From Prevotella sp. (GTDB taxonomy: Bacteria > Bacteroidota > Bacteroidia > Bacteroidales > Bacteroidaceae): 46,644 bases of DNA. Positions 24,744 through 32,804 of this stretch are shown here, piece by piece. The DNA lies in the NCBI GenBank assembly GCA_017627765.1, contig JAGAGD010000073.1, positions 1-46,644 on the forward strand. The letters are read 5' to 3'. Under the pieces are notes generated by a model that searched no databases, had not been told where the DNA came from, and saw nothing but the letters and a program-made list of their open reading frames with translations. How positions within the stretch are numbered: position 1 is the stretch's first letter; each line of letters starts with the position of its first letter. A program made the translations under genes and the position numbers.

Positions 24744-25256
24744 ATGGATGCCCGACAGTTCAAGAGCCAGATGCTGCCACTAAGCCGCGAAATGTTTGCG
24801 ACTGCCGTCAGCCTCACTCATAACGTGAGGACTGCCGAAGACCTGGTGCAGGATGCTTATGAACGCTTGTGGATTCATCGCAACGAACTCGACCGAGTTG
24901 ACTCTTTAGGCAAATATGCCAATGCTACTGTAAGACATCTGTATATAGACAACAGGCGCAAGGGAAAGGGTCTGCACATAGACTTGCATCAAGAAATGCT
25001 GTTTGCCGACAGCAGTGCCGACACCGAGAGGCAGACAGAAGCAAGCGAAGACACACGGACTGTGTTCCGCCTGATAGAACTTCTGCCTCAACAGCAGCAA
25101 CGGATTATTACACTGCGCGACATAGAGGGAAGAGAATATGACGAGATAGAAAAACTCACTGGACTATCACAGATAGCCATAAGGGTGAATCTGAGCAGGG
25201 CTCGGAAAACTGTTAGACTACAATTCAAAGAATATTACAGAAATGAGCGAAAATAA
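24744..25256 (+). CDS. ECF-type RNA polymerase sigma factor
   Basis: A 170-residue sigma-70 family protein with only regions 2 and 4. Region 2 is at ~15-75 (LTHNVRTAEDLVQDAYERLW). Region 4 is at ~110-165 (LLPQQQQRIITLRDIEGREY, then LTGLSQIAIRVNLSRARKTV, the -35-reading helix-turn-helix). It overlaps the next gene by 14 bases, the usual sigma/anti-sigma coupling. It probably drives genes for the exported DUF4252 proteins around it, though no binding site is identified. Confidence 0.92.
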   Translation: MDARQFKSQMLPLSREMFATAVSLTHNVRTAEDLVQDAYERLWIHRNELDRVDSLGKYANATVRHLYIDNRRKGKGLHIDLHQEMLFADSSADTERQTEASEDTRTVFRLIELLPQQQQRIITLRDIEGREYDEIEKLTGLSQIAIRVNLSRARKTVRLQFKEYYRNERK

Positions 25257-25704
25257 AGACAAATTGAGCGTTCTGCTCTCGCGTTTCTACGAGGCTCAGA
25301 CTTCGGAGCAAGAGGAAGAGAGACTGAAGCAAATGATTGCTGACAGCAGTGCTTCAGACGAGGAACTGACTGCCGAAGAAAAGGAGTTCTTCAGCCAGAT
25401 GTTTCCCCCCGAAGGCTTTGAGCAGCGCATGGCAGAACACATTGACAGTCTGACTAAGGAGAGAAAGCGGAAGGCTCGCATCGTAGACATGAGACGGGGC
25501 AAATGGATTGCTGGCATTGCTGCCTCTGTAGCCATAGTGGTTTCAGTGGGACTATACCTTAACCGACAGGACAGCGAAAGCATCTATACCGACACTTACA
25601 ACTCGCCCGAAGAGGCTTATCAGGAAACTAAGTATGCTCTGAGCATGTTCTCGAACACTCTGAACAAAGGATATGCGAAACTGGAAGAAATAAATAGAGA
25701 ATAG
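25243..25704 (+). CDS. Anti-sigma-like single-pass membrane protein
   Basis: A 153-residue protein. The N-terminal ~85 residues are charged and presumably cytoplasmic (SVLLSRFYEAQTSEQEEERL). One transmembrane helix follows near residues 88-107 (WIAGIAASVAIVVSVGLYL), then a short outer part (YNSPEEAYQETKYALSMFS). Size, topology and the 14-base overlap with the sigma gene suggest that it sequesters the sigma factor at the membrane. The zinc-binding motif of ZAS anti-sigma factors is absent. Confidence 0.72.
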   Translation: MSENKDKLSVLLSRFYEAQTSEQEEERLKQMIADSSASDEELTAEEKEFFSQMFPPEGFEQRMAEHIDSLTKERKRKARIVDMRRGKWIAGIAASVAIVVSVGLYLNRQDSESIYTDTYNSPEEAYQETKYALSMFSNTLNKGYAKLEEINRE

Positions 25705-25712
25705 AAAACGAC

Positions 25713-26165
25713 ATGAAACACATTATCATCTTAATACTTATGGTTCTTGTCTCATCTGAAATCAGCGCACAAGAAGCCACATTCAAGAAATATTCAGGCA
25801 CAAAAGGCGTGTCTACAGTGTTCATATCTAAAGGCATGCTGAGCATGATTCCCATAGAAAAGGGCAAGCATGATGCTTACGCAAGAGTGGCAAGGAAACT
25901 TGACTACATAAGGATTCTGAACTGCGACAAGCCTGCACTGGCTGCACAGATAAAGCAGCACAGCCGCGAAAGCATAAAGAAGACAAGATATGAAGTGGTG
26001 ATGCAGATGAGCGAAGATGGCGAAAGCACCACTATCTACAGACAAAAAGTGAAGAACGGACGCTATGAATATATTCTCATAGAAGAAGAAAAGAACGAAA
26101 TAAACATAATCATGACAATGGGCAACGTGAGCATAGACGAACTGAAAAACCTCACGAAGAACTGA
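25713..26165 (+). CDS. DUF4252 exported protein
   Basis: A 150-residue protein with a signal peptide (MKHIIILILMVLVSSEISAQ). The mature part (FKKYSGTKGVSTVFISKGML; YIRILNCDKPALAAQIKQ; YEVVMQMSEDGESTTIYRQK; INIIMTMGNVSIDELKNLT) fits the DUF4252 family, small periplasmic or surface proteins of Bacteroidota often encoded next to ECF sigma/anti-sigma pairs, as here. It starts 8 bases after the anti-sigma-like gene. The biochemical role is unknown. Confidence 0.82.
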   Translation: MKHIIILILMVLVSSEISAQEATFKKYSGTKGVSTVFISKGMLSMIPIEKGKHDAYARVARKLDYIRILNCDKPALAAQIKQHSRESIKKTRYEVVMQMSEDGESTTIYRQKVKNGRYEYILIEEEKNEINIIMTMGNVSIDELKNLTKN

Positions 26166-26223
26166 CAGCATGACACATATTTACTATTAAACAAAAATAA
26201 TAACCAAACAAAAGAAACAAAAA

Positions 26224-26691
26224 ATGAAAAAGACAGTATTAACATTGGCACTCCTGCTTACATGCCTTGCAGGATTTGCACAGACAGCAAAAGACTTTGT
26301 AGAAAAGATGAAAGACATTAAAGGTGTCGAGGTGATGACTATTCCAAAGTCGATGATGAGCATGGCTATGTCGCAGGTTGATGATGAAAACGCAAAGAAA
26401 GTGTTGAAGAACATCGACGAAGTGACTATAATGCAACTTGACAAACCTTCTGCCGAGACATTAGAAACTTTCAGAAAAGGCATAAGCGAACTTACAGGCA
26501 ATGGCTACGAAGCAATGATGCAGGCAAATGAAGAAGACGAATCAGTTAACATCATCGCGAAGAAAAACGGCGACGAGTTGGTTGAAGTAGTTATATCTGT
26601 GGAAGAAAAAAAAGAAATTGCATTCATAATCATAAAAGGCAAATTCAAAGAGGAAGACTTGAAAGTGCTGCAAGATAACATGGTAGAGTAG
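26224..26691 (+). CDS. DUF4252 exported protein
   Basis: A 155-residue protein with a signal peptide (MKKTVLTLALLLTCLAGFAQ). The mature part (DFVEKMKDIKGVEVMTIPKS; NIDEVTIMQLDKPSAETLET; YEAMMQANEEDESVNIIAKK; IAFIIIKGKFKEEDLKVL) is again DUF4252-like and related to the preceding gene. It is the last gene of the sigma-factor cluster. Confidence 0.82.
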   Translation: MKKTVLTLALLLTCLAGFAQTAKDFVEKMKDIKGVEVMTIPKSMMSMAMSQVDDENAKKVLKNIDEVTIMQLDKPSAETLETFRKGISELTGNGYEAMMQANEEDESVNIIAKKNGDELVEVVISVEEKKEIAFIIIKGKFKEEDLKVLQDNMVE

Positions 26692-26841
26692 GCAACGAAA
26701 AGAGCCCAAGGGCAGCAAAACAGGCTGTAACACTTAGTGAGCAAGAAATGAATATTAGTTAAATATGTCATTCTATAGCAAGGAATTGATGAAAAATACT
26801 TATTTTTGCCATCAGAATATAAACTTTAAAAACAAATCGAT

Positions 26842-27390
26842 ATGAAAAAGTTTAATTTAAAAGTTGCAGCCATTCTGCTCTCAGGAACAATCCTGTTCAG
26901 TTCGTGTGTTGGTTCTTTCAGTCTGTTCAACACATACGCACGTTGGCAAACTCACATGACTGACAATAAGTATGTCAACGGAATTGTAGGTATCATCCTG
27001 TTGCCTATTGTCGGTTCTGTAACATTGCTCGCTGATGCTGTTGTACTAAACACAATAGAATTCTGGAGCGGAACGAATCCTCTACATGCTGGCACTAAAA
27101 CCATTAAGGGACAAGACGGACGTCTCTATGCTGTGAAGACAATGAAGAACGGATATGAGATTAAGTCGCCTGACGGAGAGATTTCTTATTTCATCCACGA
27201 CAAGAAGAACGACTCTTGGTCGCTGAAACAGAACGGAGAAGTAAGAGAGATATTCCGATTCAACGAAGACGGAACTATCAAGGCCCGACTGATGAGCGGT
27301 CAGACCATCGACGTTACTAACGACGAGGCTGGACTGAACCAGGTTCGCGAAGCTGCAATGGGCGACCAGCTCTACTATGCTTTCAACTAA
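26842..27390 (+). CDS. DUF3332 lipoprotein
   Basis: A 182-residue protein. The lipobox FSSC (Cys22) follows a short hydrophobic signal. The sequence SFSLFNTYARWQTHMTDNKY, then IVGIILLPIVGSVTLLADAV and LNTIEFWSGTNPL, is characteristic of DUF3332. A hydrophobic segment at ~50-72 may insert in a membrane. The second half (DGRLYAVKTMKNGYEIKSPD and on) is polar and beta-rich. Function is unknown. A strong terminator follows at 27412. Confidence 0.85.
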   Translation: MKKFNLKVAAILLSGTILFSSCVGSFSLFNTYARWQTHMTDNKYVNGIVGIILLPIVGSVTLLADAVVLNTIEFWSGTNPLHAGTKTIKGQDGRLYAVKTMKNGYEIKSPDGEISYFIHDKKNDSWSLKQNGEVREIFRFNEDGTIKARLMSGQTIDVTNDEAGLNQVREAAMGDQLYYAFN

Positions 27391-27411
27391 ACAGGAATTT
27401 GATTTATAAAC

Positions 27412-27453
27412 AATAAGGCAGCCAACTGAACTCTCTTAGTTGGCTGCCTTATT
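27412..27453 (+). terminator. Intrinsic terminator after the DUF3332 gene
   Basis: AATAAGGCAGCCAACT (27412-27427) pairs perfectly with AGTTGGCTGCCTTATT (27438-27453), 16 bp with a 10-base loop. It lies between convergent genes; the T-tract is modest. Confidence 0.85.
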
Positions 27454-27619
27454 GTTGTTATATTCACTGAAGTGTTGAAAACCATCAACTTCAGGCTTTC
27501 TGCGCTTTAAGGTTAATATACAATTATATTGCCTTATTTCATCTATTGGCATCATTCCAATAACCTTATTGTCTCTGAAGTACCGCACTTACAAGTGCCT
27601 GTATCAAATAAGATTCCTT

Positions 27620-28345
27620 CTACCAGTCTTCGTCTTCATTGCCCACAATGCCATTCTTCAAAGCCTCTTCCACCTTATCCATTATTGCATTAGAATAAGC
27701 GTGTGTCATAACAAGGGCTTTAGCACATGTGCGTTTCTGCGGATCTTTCTCAACAAAAGGATAGTGATGGGCTATTTCCCACTGCTCGTCGTAGAGATAG
27801 GCATTGGTCTTGTCATCCTTCTTGCGCTTTGAGTCGCCGTATATCCTTTCGTCATAGTCGCGAAATCCAATCCATCCAGCATTAGCATCAGTAAGAATGT
27901 CATAACTCTGCACAGTATAAGTAACTCTTACTCTACCATCCTTTATGTCAAGTCGGATAAGAGGAGTGATGCTGACTGAGTATTTGTTTATAGTTCCTGT
28001 ATGCTCTACTATCGCAGGAATTGTAGACGAAATGATGATGCATCCTGCTTCCTTGTCGTTCAGTGTGATGGCATGATTGTCTTTAAATGTCGCCGTTGCC
28101 CAATAGTTCAGTGCCAGATAGAGTTGTTCGCGGGTCTTACCTTCAACTTCAATAACCTGCTGATATGTCAGACTCTCATTCTTGTCGAGAACAAGTCCTT
28201 CTGAAAGATTCTTTGCAGCATCGAGCCATTTGTCGCCATAGCGTTCCTTAGCATATTTCTCCAAGTCGCTTGCCTTCATCACTTGTGCCTGAGCGCACAT
28301 TGCAGTCATCATGGCGACCGATAAAATCAATAATAGTTTCTTCAT
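27620..28345 (-). CDS. Exported DUF4468-like protein
   Basis: A 241-residue protein with a signal peptide (MKKLLLILSVAMMTAMCAQA). The segment EVEGKTREQLYLALNYWATA, KEAGCIIISSTIPAI, then VSITPLIRLDIKDGRVRVTY matches the way DUF4468 proteins read (a TBP-like fold domain in exported Bacteroidota proteins). The C-terminal ~90 residues are charged and not recognised. It stands alone on the minus strand. Function is unknown. Confidence 0.7.
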   Translation of the reverse strand: MKKLLLILSVAMMTAMCAQAQVMKASDLEKYAKERYGDKWLDAAKNLSEGLVLDKNESLTYQQVIEVEGKTREQLYLALNYWATATFKDNHAITLNDKEAGCIIISSTIPAIVEHTGTINKYSVSITPLIRLDIKDGRVRVTYTVQSYDILTDANAGWIGFRDYDERIYGDSKRKKDDKTNAYLYDEQWEIAHHYPFVEKDPQKRTCAKALVMTHAYSNAIMDKVEEALKNGIVGNEDEDW

Positions 28346-28426
28346 CGTTAGTTTATTTATTGTTTATCACTATGATGTCTTGTCAAGCTCAAAACTTTCA
28401 ACAATGTGTTTTAAGTCCACCTTTAA

Positions 28427-28852
28427 TTATTGGTACACCCCTTCACTCTTTATTCCACTTGTACGCTTGAATATGAATTTTCCTTTATCAGAAGTCAGAG
28501 TTAAGGTATTGCCAGCAAGCTTGAAGGCTATAGTATTTTTAGTCTTGTCGCTGAAAGTTATGGTGCCAGATGTTGCAGTCTCTGCCTCAATATTATATGT
28601 GCAGACCAAAGGATAGTCATACCATTTGCCGTCGTTGACCGACCTGCCGAGCAGATTGATAGTTGTTTCTTGTGGAATATCAATCAAAGCAGCATCAAAA
28701 TCATCACTAAGCAGTCCTTTGCCTTCATAAATCCACTGCCCTATTGGCATTTTAAACTCTTCAACTTCATCATCATCGCCACACGAAGTGAACAAAAAAG
28801 CACCGCATAATGTAATAATAGCGGTTAACATCAATAACTTAAATTGTTTCAT
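28427..28852 (-). CDS. Lipocalin-like lipoprotein
   Basis: A 141-residue lipoprotein if translated from the ATG at 28852 (MKQFKLLMLTAIITLCG), ending in lipobox FTSC followed by GDDDE, an acidic linker usual for surface lipoproteins in this phylum. The mature domain (GQWIYEGKGLLSDDF; SGTITFSDKTKNTIAFKL; NTLTLTSDKGKFIFKRT) looks like the small lipocalin-like beta-barrel domains of Bacteroidota. In-frame upstream ATGs at 28870 and 28906 would only lengthen the signal region. The ligand is unknown. Confidence 0.72.
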   Translation of the reverse strand: MKQFKLLMLTAIITLCGAFLFTSCGDDDEVEEFKMPIGQWIYEGKGLLSDDFDAALIDIPQETTINLLGRSVNDGKWYDYPLVCTYNIEAETATSGTITFSDKTKNTIAFKLAGNTLTLTSDKGKFIFKRTSGIKSEGVYQ

Positions 28853-29020
28853 TTTCTTATTTACTTTCATACCTATATACAAAGAAAAAACAACCCATTG
28901 CGTCAATGGATTGTTTCTTAAACGGTTAATATTCTTCTAAGCTGTGTTGAGGCGACCTTTGGCTCAGAGACATCCGTCACTAAATCAAACAAAAGCCACA
29001 CAAACTCAACTTAACATAAG

Positions 29021-29093
29021 TCGGGATGAGGCGATTCGAACGCCCGACCCCTACGTCCCGAACGTAGTGCGCTACCAACTGCGCTACATCCCG
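29021..29093 (-). tRNA. tRNA-Pro (anticodon CGG)
   Basis: On the minus strand the acceptor CGGGATG pairs with CATCCCG. The anticodon stem CTACG/CGTAG encloses TTCGGGA (anticodon CGG), and the T-loop is TTCGAAT. The C1-G72 pair is typical of bacterial tRNA-Pro. CCA is not encoded. Confidence 0.95.
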
Positions 29094-29145
29094 ATTACTC
29101 TTCTGTCGCCCTAAAACATCAATGAAATGGGCAAGAAAAGCGATG

Positions 29146-29177
29146 CAAAGGTAACCCATTTATCGCAGTTGAACAAA
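29146..29177 (-). promoter_or_regulatory. Promoter of tRNA-Pro
   Basis: On the minus strand TTTG (29174-29177), 20 bases, then TACCTTTG (29146-29153), about 53 bases before the tRNA. Confidence 0.7.
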
Positions 29178-29202
29178 TTTTTTTAAAATTTTCTTCATGG
29201 AA

Positions 29203-29235
29203 TTTGTTGTATTTAATAAAAAATTATTACCTTTG
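29203..29235 (+). promoter_or_regulatory. Promoter of tRNA-Phe
   Basis: TTTG (29203-29206), 21 bases, then TACCTTTG (29228-29235), 31 bases before the tRNA. It is divergent from the tRNA-Pro promoter, with the same -7 box. Confidence 0.65.
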
Positions 29236-29266
29236 CACCGCTTTTGAAGATTAAAGCAAAAATAAT

Positions 29267-29339
29267 GGTGCCTTAGCTCAGTTGGTAGAGCATCGGACTG
29301 AAAATCCGTGTGTCCCCGGTTCGATTCCTGGAGGTACCA
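29267..29339 (+). tRNA. tRNA-Phe (anticodon GAA)
   Basis: The acceptor GGTGCCT pairs with AGGTACC. The anticodon stem CGGA/TCCG encloses CTGAAAA, with anticodon GAA at 29300-29302. The T-loop is TTCGATT. CCA is not encoded. Confidence 0.95.
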
Positions 29340-29353
29340 CATAGACAACAAAG

Positions 29354-29393
29354 AAAGCCCTGCGATGGAAATCCATTGCAGGGCTTTTTCTTT
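29354..29393 (+). terminator. Terminator after tRNA-Phe
   Basis: AAAGCCCTGCGATGGA (29354-29369) pairs with TCCATTGCAGGGCTTT (29372-29387) with one wobble, followed by TTCTTTT. Confidence 0.88.
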
Positions 29394-29427
29394 TGTCTGC
29401 TTTTAGGTTGACTGCCGCATTAAGTTG

Positions 29428-30378
29428 CTAACGCTTTTTAGTCTGATTAAACAGCCAGTCGCGCACAGCTGCAAGTTTATAGGCATAGTCAAACGATGCC
29501 ATGTGCTCCATCCCGCGCCCCGATTCGGGCAGCACAGAACCAGTTTCCCACTTGATGAAATTGACATTGCCGCCTTTGTCTATGAGCTGTTCAGCCAAGC
29601 GTTCTTGTTCCTCCTTTGGCAGTTTTGCGCTCCATGAGGCAGAGTCAATCCTTGCTTTCTGCTGCTCAAGCACACTTGTCAGCGACTTCATTCCGCCATA
29701 GGCTTTCTGGTCGCCTCCTGCTACAATATAGAAGAAACGCTTATTGCCGAAATCATTCATCTTAGTGGTGTCCCACTGGCTGCTTACAAACAGCGATGCA
29801 GCAAAGAGGTCGGGATGGGTGATGTTGAAGTAGAACGACATCATGCCGCCCATTGACTGCCCTGTTGTGTAGAGTCTGTCGGTGTCGATGTTGTATTGCT
29901 CAATTACAGACTTTAGCAGGCGTATGGTCATCTCCACTTCGTCGCTCGTGCTCCAGTCGTCTTTCACAGCCCACGAGGTGTACTGCGGAACTAATATAAA
30001 ACAAGGGTGTTTGCTCTGGTCTCTGTCTGAAGCAAACTCAAGCGCACCATAACCCTGTGTCAGCGGAGCTGTAACTTCCTTGCCAACGGTGCTTGCATCT
30101 GCCATGAACAGCAACAACGGCATGCTTTTCTTTCCGTCGTAGCCTTCGGGAACAAGCAGGTTATACTCCATTGTCTTGCCAGTAACGTCGTCGTTGAAAG
30201 TCAACTGACTGAACTTCCCCAGCGTTTCTTTCTTCAATGCAACGAAAACGCTGTCAGATTCTTTACTAATGCCACTGCCTTGTCGTGGCGTTCTCTGGTT
30301 GCCCATCGGGCTTTGTGCACAGTTAGTAAGGCACATAGCCAATGCTGCCATCAGGAAAAACTTTCTTGTTGTTTTCAT
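29428..30378 (-). CDS. Lipoprotein alpha/beta-hydrolase (PHB depolymerase-like esterase)
   Basis: A 316-residue lipoprotein read from the ATG at 30378 (MKTTRKFFLM); an ATG three codons upstream is also possible. The lipobox is CLTNC. The hydrolase domain has the nucleophile motif GQSMGG (Ser at about residue 175), preceded by the beta-strand DRLYTTGQSM and by MPLLLFMADAS, as in esterase/PHB-depolymerase-like proteins. MEHMASFDYAYKLAAVRDWL near the end carries the probable catalytic His. It most likely cleaves an ester such as an acetyl or feruloyl group on plant or host glycans; the exact substrate is inferred, not seen. Confidence 0.85.
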   Translation of the reverse strand: MKTTRKFFLMAALAMCLTNCAQSPMGNQRTPRQGSGISKESDSVFVALKKETLGKFSQLTFNDDVTGKTMEYNLLVPEGYDGKKSMPLLLFMADASTVGKEVTAPLTQGYGALEFASDRDQSKHPCFILVPQYTSWAVKDDWSTSDEVEMTIRLLKSVIEQYNIDTDRLYTTGQSMGGMMSFYFNITHPDLFAASLFVSSQWDTTKMNDFGNKRFFYIVAGGDQKAYGGMKSLTSVLEQQKARIDSASWSAKLPKEEQERLAEQLIDKGGNVNFIKWETGSVLPESGRGMEHMASFDYAYKLAAVRDWLFNQTKKR

Positions 30379-30574
30379 AATCGTCATGGAGTTCTTTCTT
30401 GGAAAAGAAAGTCTTTTCCCGTAGGCTCTACCAAGCCTTTTTCTATTAAGCTTATCGCGGCATGAGGTTAAGCAAGGTTATAAGGTTTAAGGGTTTTATG
30501 ATTTTGGGATAATTAATTGTTTTTCGCCTAACCACATCAAGACCCTCATAGCCAAATAACCTCACATTCTCTGA

Positions 30575-31324
30575 TTACAGCTTCATTACTCGCTTCATCT
30601 CCAGATTCTCATAACCTTCTGGACAATGGGTTGAGAGATAGACGGTAGGATTGCTGGCTACAAACTCGCGCACACGGTCGAGGGTCTCGCGGGCTGCATC
30701 AATGTCTTCAAACACAATGCTCAGCTTGTTAGCCTTCAGGGCAGCATCACAATAGGTAACATCGCCGTGCATCATGTAGTAGAGTCCATCGGCTTCAGCA
30801 ATAACGATGCTGTTGCCCTTAGTATGTCCCTTTGCTTCAATAAGCCACACGCCATCGGCAATCTTCTCAGCCTTAGGGAAGTTGTGGTAAGCACCGTCTT
30901 TATAAGCAACACGAACAATGTTGTCGCCTGTAAGTTTCTGCGCGTCAGCATCCTCTGGCGAAACATAGACTTTAGCATTAGGGAAATACTCCAACGCTCC
31001 TGAGTGGTCGGGATGTTTGTGGGTGAGCAATATCTTTGTCACTTGTTCAGGACGATAGCCTAATGCTTCAAACGATGCCATATAGTCGGCTATCTTTTCT
31101 CCCATATAGAGCGGACCGCCCAGTTTCTTTGGAGGAACAGGCGCACCGTTCTTAAAACCTGTGTCTACCAGTATCACTTCATCGCCCATGTCGATGAGGA
31201 AGTTCTGCAAACTGCTGCGATAGATTATTTGCTCATCAAACTTTTCTTTGCCTTCTTCTCCTCCGAAGGCGAATGGCTGGTTCATGAAACCGCCATCAAA
31301 CATTCTTATTGCTTTTATCTCCAT
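30575..31324 (-). CDS. MBL-fold metallo-hydrolase (lactonase-like)
   Basis: A 249-residue cytosolic zinc hydrolase. The signature THKHPDH (101-107) gives H102, H104, D106 and H107. EAKGHTKGN supplies H167, HGDVTYCD supplies D188, and STHCPEGY near 236 supplies the last His. The overall layout (IDMGDEVILVDTGFKNG, then the motif at ~100) resembles N-acyl-homoserine lactonase-like members of the superfamily. The substrate cannot be fixed from sequence. It is transcribed in the same direction as the flavin reductase upstream, with a repeat-filled 149-base gap between. Confidence 0.88.
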   Translation of the reverse strand: MEIKAIRMFDGGFMNQPFAFGGEEGKEKFDEQIIYRSSLQNFLIDMGDEVILVDTGFKNGAPVPPKKLGGPLYMGEKIADYMASFEALGYRPEQVTKILLTHKHPDHSGALEYFPNAKVYVSPEDADAQKLTGDNIVRVAYKDGAYHNFPKAEKIADGVWLIEAKGHTKGNSIVIAEADGLYYMMHGDVTYCDAALKANKLSIVFEDIDAARETLDRVREFVASNPTVYLSTHCPEGYENLEMKRVMKL

Positions 31325-31370
31325 AATGTTGTTTGTATTTTTTGTTTAATTAGTAAACGAGCTTATTATA

Positions 31371-31478
31371 GTGCATAGTTATTCTTGATTAACGGGAACG
31401 GGAACGATAACGGGAAGTTTAACTTTAACGTTAACTTTAACTTTAACAGGAACCTTAACTTTTAAGCTATGCACTATT
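31371..31478. repeat. Hexamer array 5 flanked by CTATGCACTAT words
   Basis: Bases ~31389-31465 are NNAACG/NNAACT units (TTAACG, GGAACG, ATAACG, TTAACT and others). AGTGCATAGTT (31371-31381) precedes and GCTATGCACTATTC (31465-31478) follows, so the hexamers are bracketed by inverted copies of the second repeat. The right flank forms the stop codon of the flavin reductase. Confidence 0.85.
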
Positions 31479-31992
31479 CTATTATGTATGCATCCACAAT
31501 CTCGGCATAGTAGGCAATGTGGTCATCGGTCTCAACGGTATAGAAACGCTTTTTCAGCTCTTCGCTCAACTCGCCATCTTCTTGTTTCTGACGATAGAGC
31601 AAACGACACTCAAGGGTGAGCGGAAACTCTTTTATTCCTGGCACAGAAATCTTTTCAGGTTCAACAAGAGTAAGCCCAGCCGCCTCTATCTTGTCCATGT
31701 CTCTGCCGCTCTTTCCTCCGCAGATACCGAGTATCTTCTTGTTGAAATCGCCTACAGGCACGTTGATGGTGAACTCAGGATTCTCGTCGAGCATCTGACG
31801 CGTATATCGGCAGTTGCGCACGTATGCGACAAAGACTGGCTTCTCCCAGATGATGCCGAGTGTGCCCCATCCAATAACCATTGAGTTTACTTTCTCGCCT
31901 ACTTTCGTTGTAAGCAGAATACCAGGACGCATTGCCGAAATCACTTGTCCTGCATAGTCACGATAGTCTATTTTCTTCTTTTCCATATTCAT
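31474..31992 (-). CDS. Flavin reductase-like FMN-binding protein
   Basis: A 172-residue protein of the flavin reductase / split-barrel FMN-binding family: RPGILLTTKVGEKVNSMVIG, WGTLGIIWEKPVFVAYVRNC, RYTRQMLDENPEFTINVPVG, then a C-terminal LECRLLYRQKQ. It probably uses FMN to reduce a flavin or another substrate. The start at 31992 is chosen because AAAGGAGATAT lies directly before it; an upstream in-frame ATG at 32034 overlaps the promoter. The stop TAG is contributed by the CTATGCACTATT repeat. Confidence 0.85.
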   Translation of the reverse strand: MNMEKKKIDYRDYAGQVISAMRPGILLTTKVGEKVNSMVIGWGTLGIIWEKPVFVAYVRNCRYTRQMLDENPEFTINVPVGDFNKKILGICGGKSGRDMDKIEAAGLTLVEPEKISVPGIKEFPLTLECRLLYRQKQEDGELSEELKKRFYTVETDDHIAYYAEIVDAYIIE

Positions 31993-32012
31993 ATATCTCC
32001 TTTTTTCATTTA

Positions 32013-32042
32013 CAAAGGTAGTAAAAAATACCACATTACAAA
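32013..32042 (-). promoter_or_regulatory. Promoter of the flavin reductase gene
   Basis: On the minus strand TTTG (32039-32042), 18 bases, then TACCTTTG (32013-32020), about 21 bases before the start. Confidence 0.65.
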
Positions 32043-32078
32043 AATTGTGTTTGTGTATTTTTAGTTAATAATTTCAAC

Positions 32079-32237
32079 TATGCACTATTAACTATGAACT
32101 GTGCACTACTAAAGACTATGCACTATTTTCACACGCCACTGCTCTGAGACAATGCGCAGCCGCTCCAATCTCTTGTAGAGGAGGGGCTGGGGTGTAGTCA
32201 GTAACCAAAAGAATATGCACTATTTGTTGCTAGTCAA
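32079..32237. repeat. ACTATGAAC/ACTATGCAC repeat cluster
   Basis: Five or more copies of CTATGCACTATT and close variants (such as CTATGAACTGTGCACTACT) lie between 32079 and 32124, with another CTATTTG-ended copy near 32214. The rest (32130-32213) is G+C-richer and unrecognised. Confidence 0.65.
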
Positions 32238-32763
32238 CTTATAATCTGTAACTTTCAAAATCAGTCCGATTTTTTGACGAAAAAAGTAAAAAATCTTGAC
32301 AAACGGAATTTTAATTCTAGAGAAGGATTTTCCGATTGGCACGAGGCTGAATGCAAAAATGTGTTTAATTGTTAATCAATCGGCTTAAACTATGTAAACA
32401 AGTACAAGGAACGAAAAAGTGAAAGGTGTCCTTTCGCGATGCGAAACGTGGCATATCGCAGTGCAATATGTGGCATATTGCAGTGCCAAAGGTGCCCTTT
32501 CACACTGCGAAAGATGCCCTTTGACTTTTTTAACACTTGTGAGTTCTGAGGCGAGACGTATAATGCCTTGATATTGAATGATTTACTAAAAACGGCAAGA
32601 AACCGCCAAATACTCGCATATTTTGCAACTTCATTTTTCTCGGTCCAGAATTTTTAAGTTATGGGCGTGGTTAGTTAATCAATTTTTTACCCAACTCGCC
32701 TCTGAAAATTGCAGGTTTTTCGCTCGGCACGGCAAGAAACGGAAAACTGGTTTCAGATTGAAA
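32238..32763. repeat. Long dispersed non-coding element, copy B (inverted)
   Basis: The reverse complement of copy A at 21281-21813, about 526 bases. Similarity is highest in the 22-bp units and in the GGGTAAAAAATTGATTAACT side, and lower at the edges. No gene lies within. Confidence 0.9.
32414..32523. repeat. Five tandem 22-bp palindrome-bearing units (copy B)
   Basis: The exact counterpart of 21528-21637 on the opposite strand, again 110 bases with five units. In A orientation it differs at only about three positions; one change falls in a palindrome arm and two in the linking tail. Confidence 0.9.
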
Positions 32764-32804
32764 TAACTTTAACGGGAACGTTCCCGTTAACGTTAAAGTT
32801 AAAG
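32763..32804. repeat. Hexamer array 6, self-complementary
   Basis: Units AACTTT, AACGGG and AACGTT are followed by CCCGTTAACGTTAAAGTT, so the array folds back on itself. It abuts both element B and the stop codon of the YjbR gene, whose TGA is followed directly by the array. Confidence 0.8.

Noticed and set aside
32130-32213. Possible small RNA in G+C-richer DNA
   Set aside because: No promoter, hairpin or terminator could be supported.
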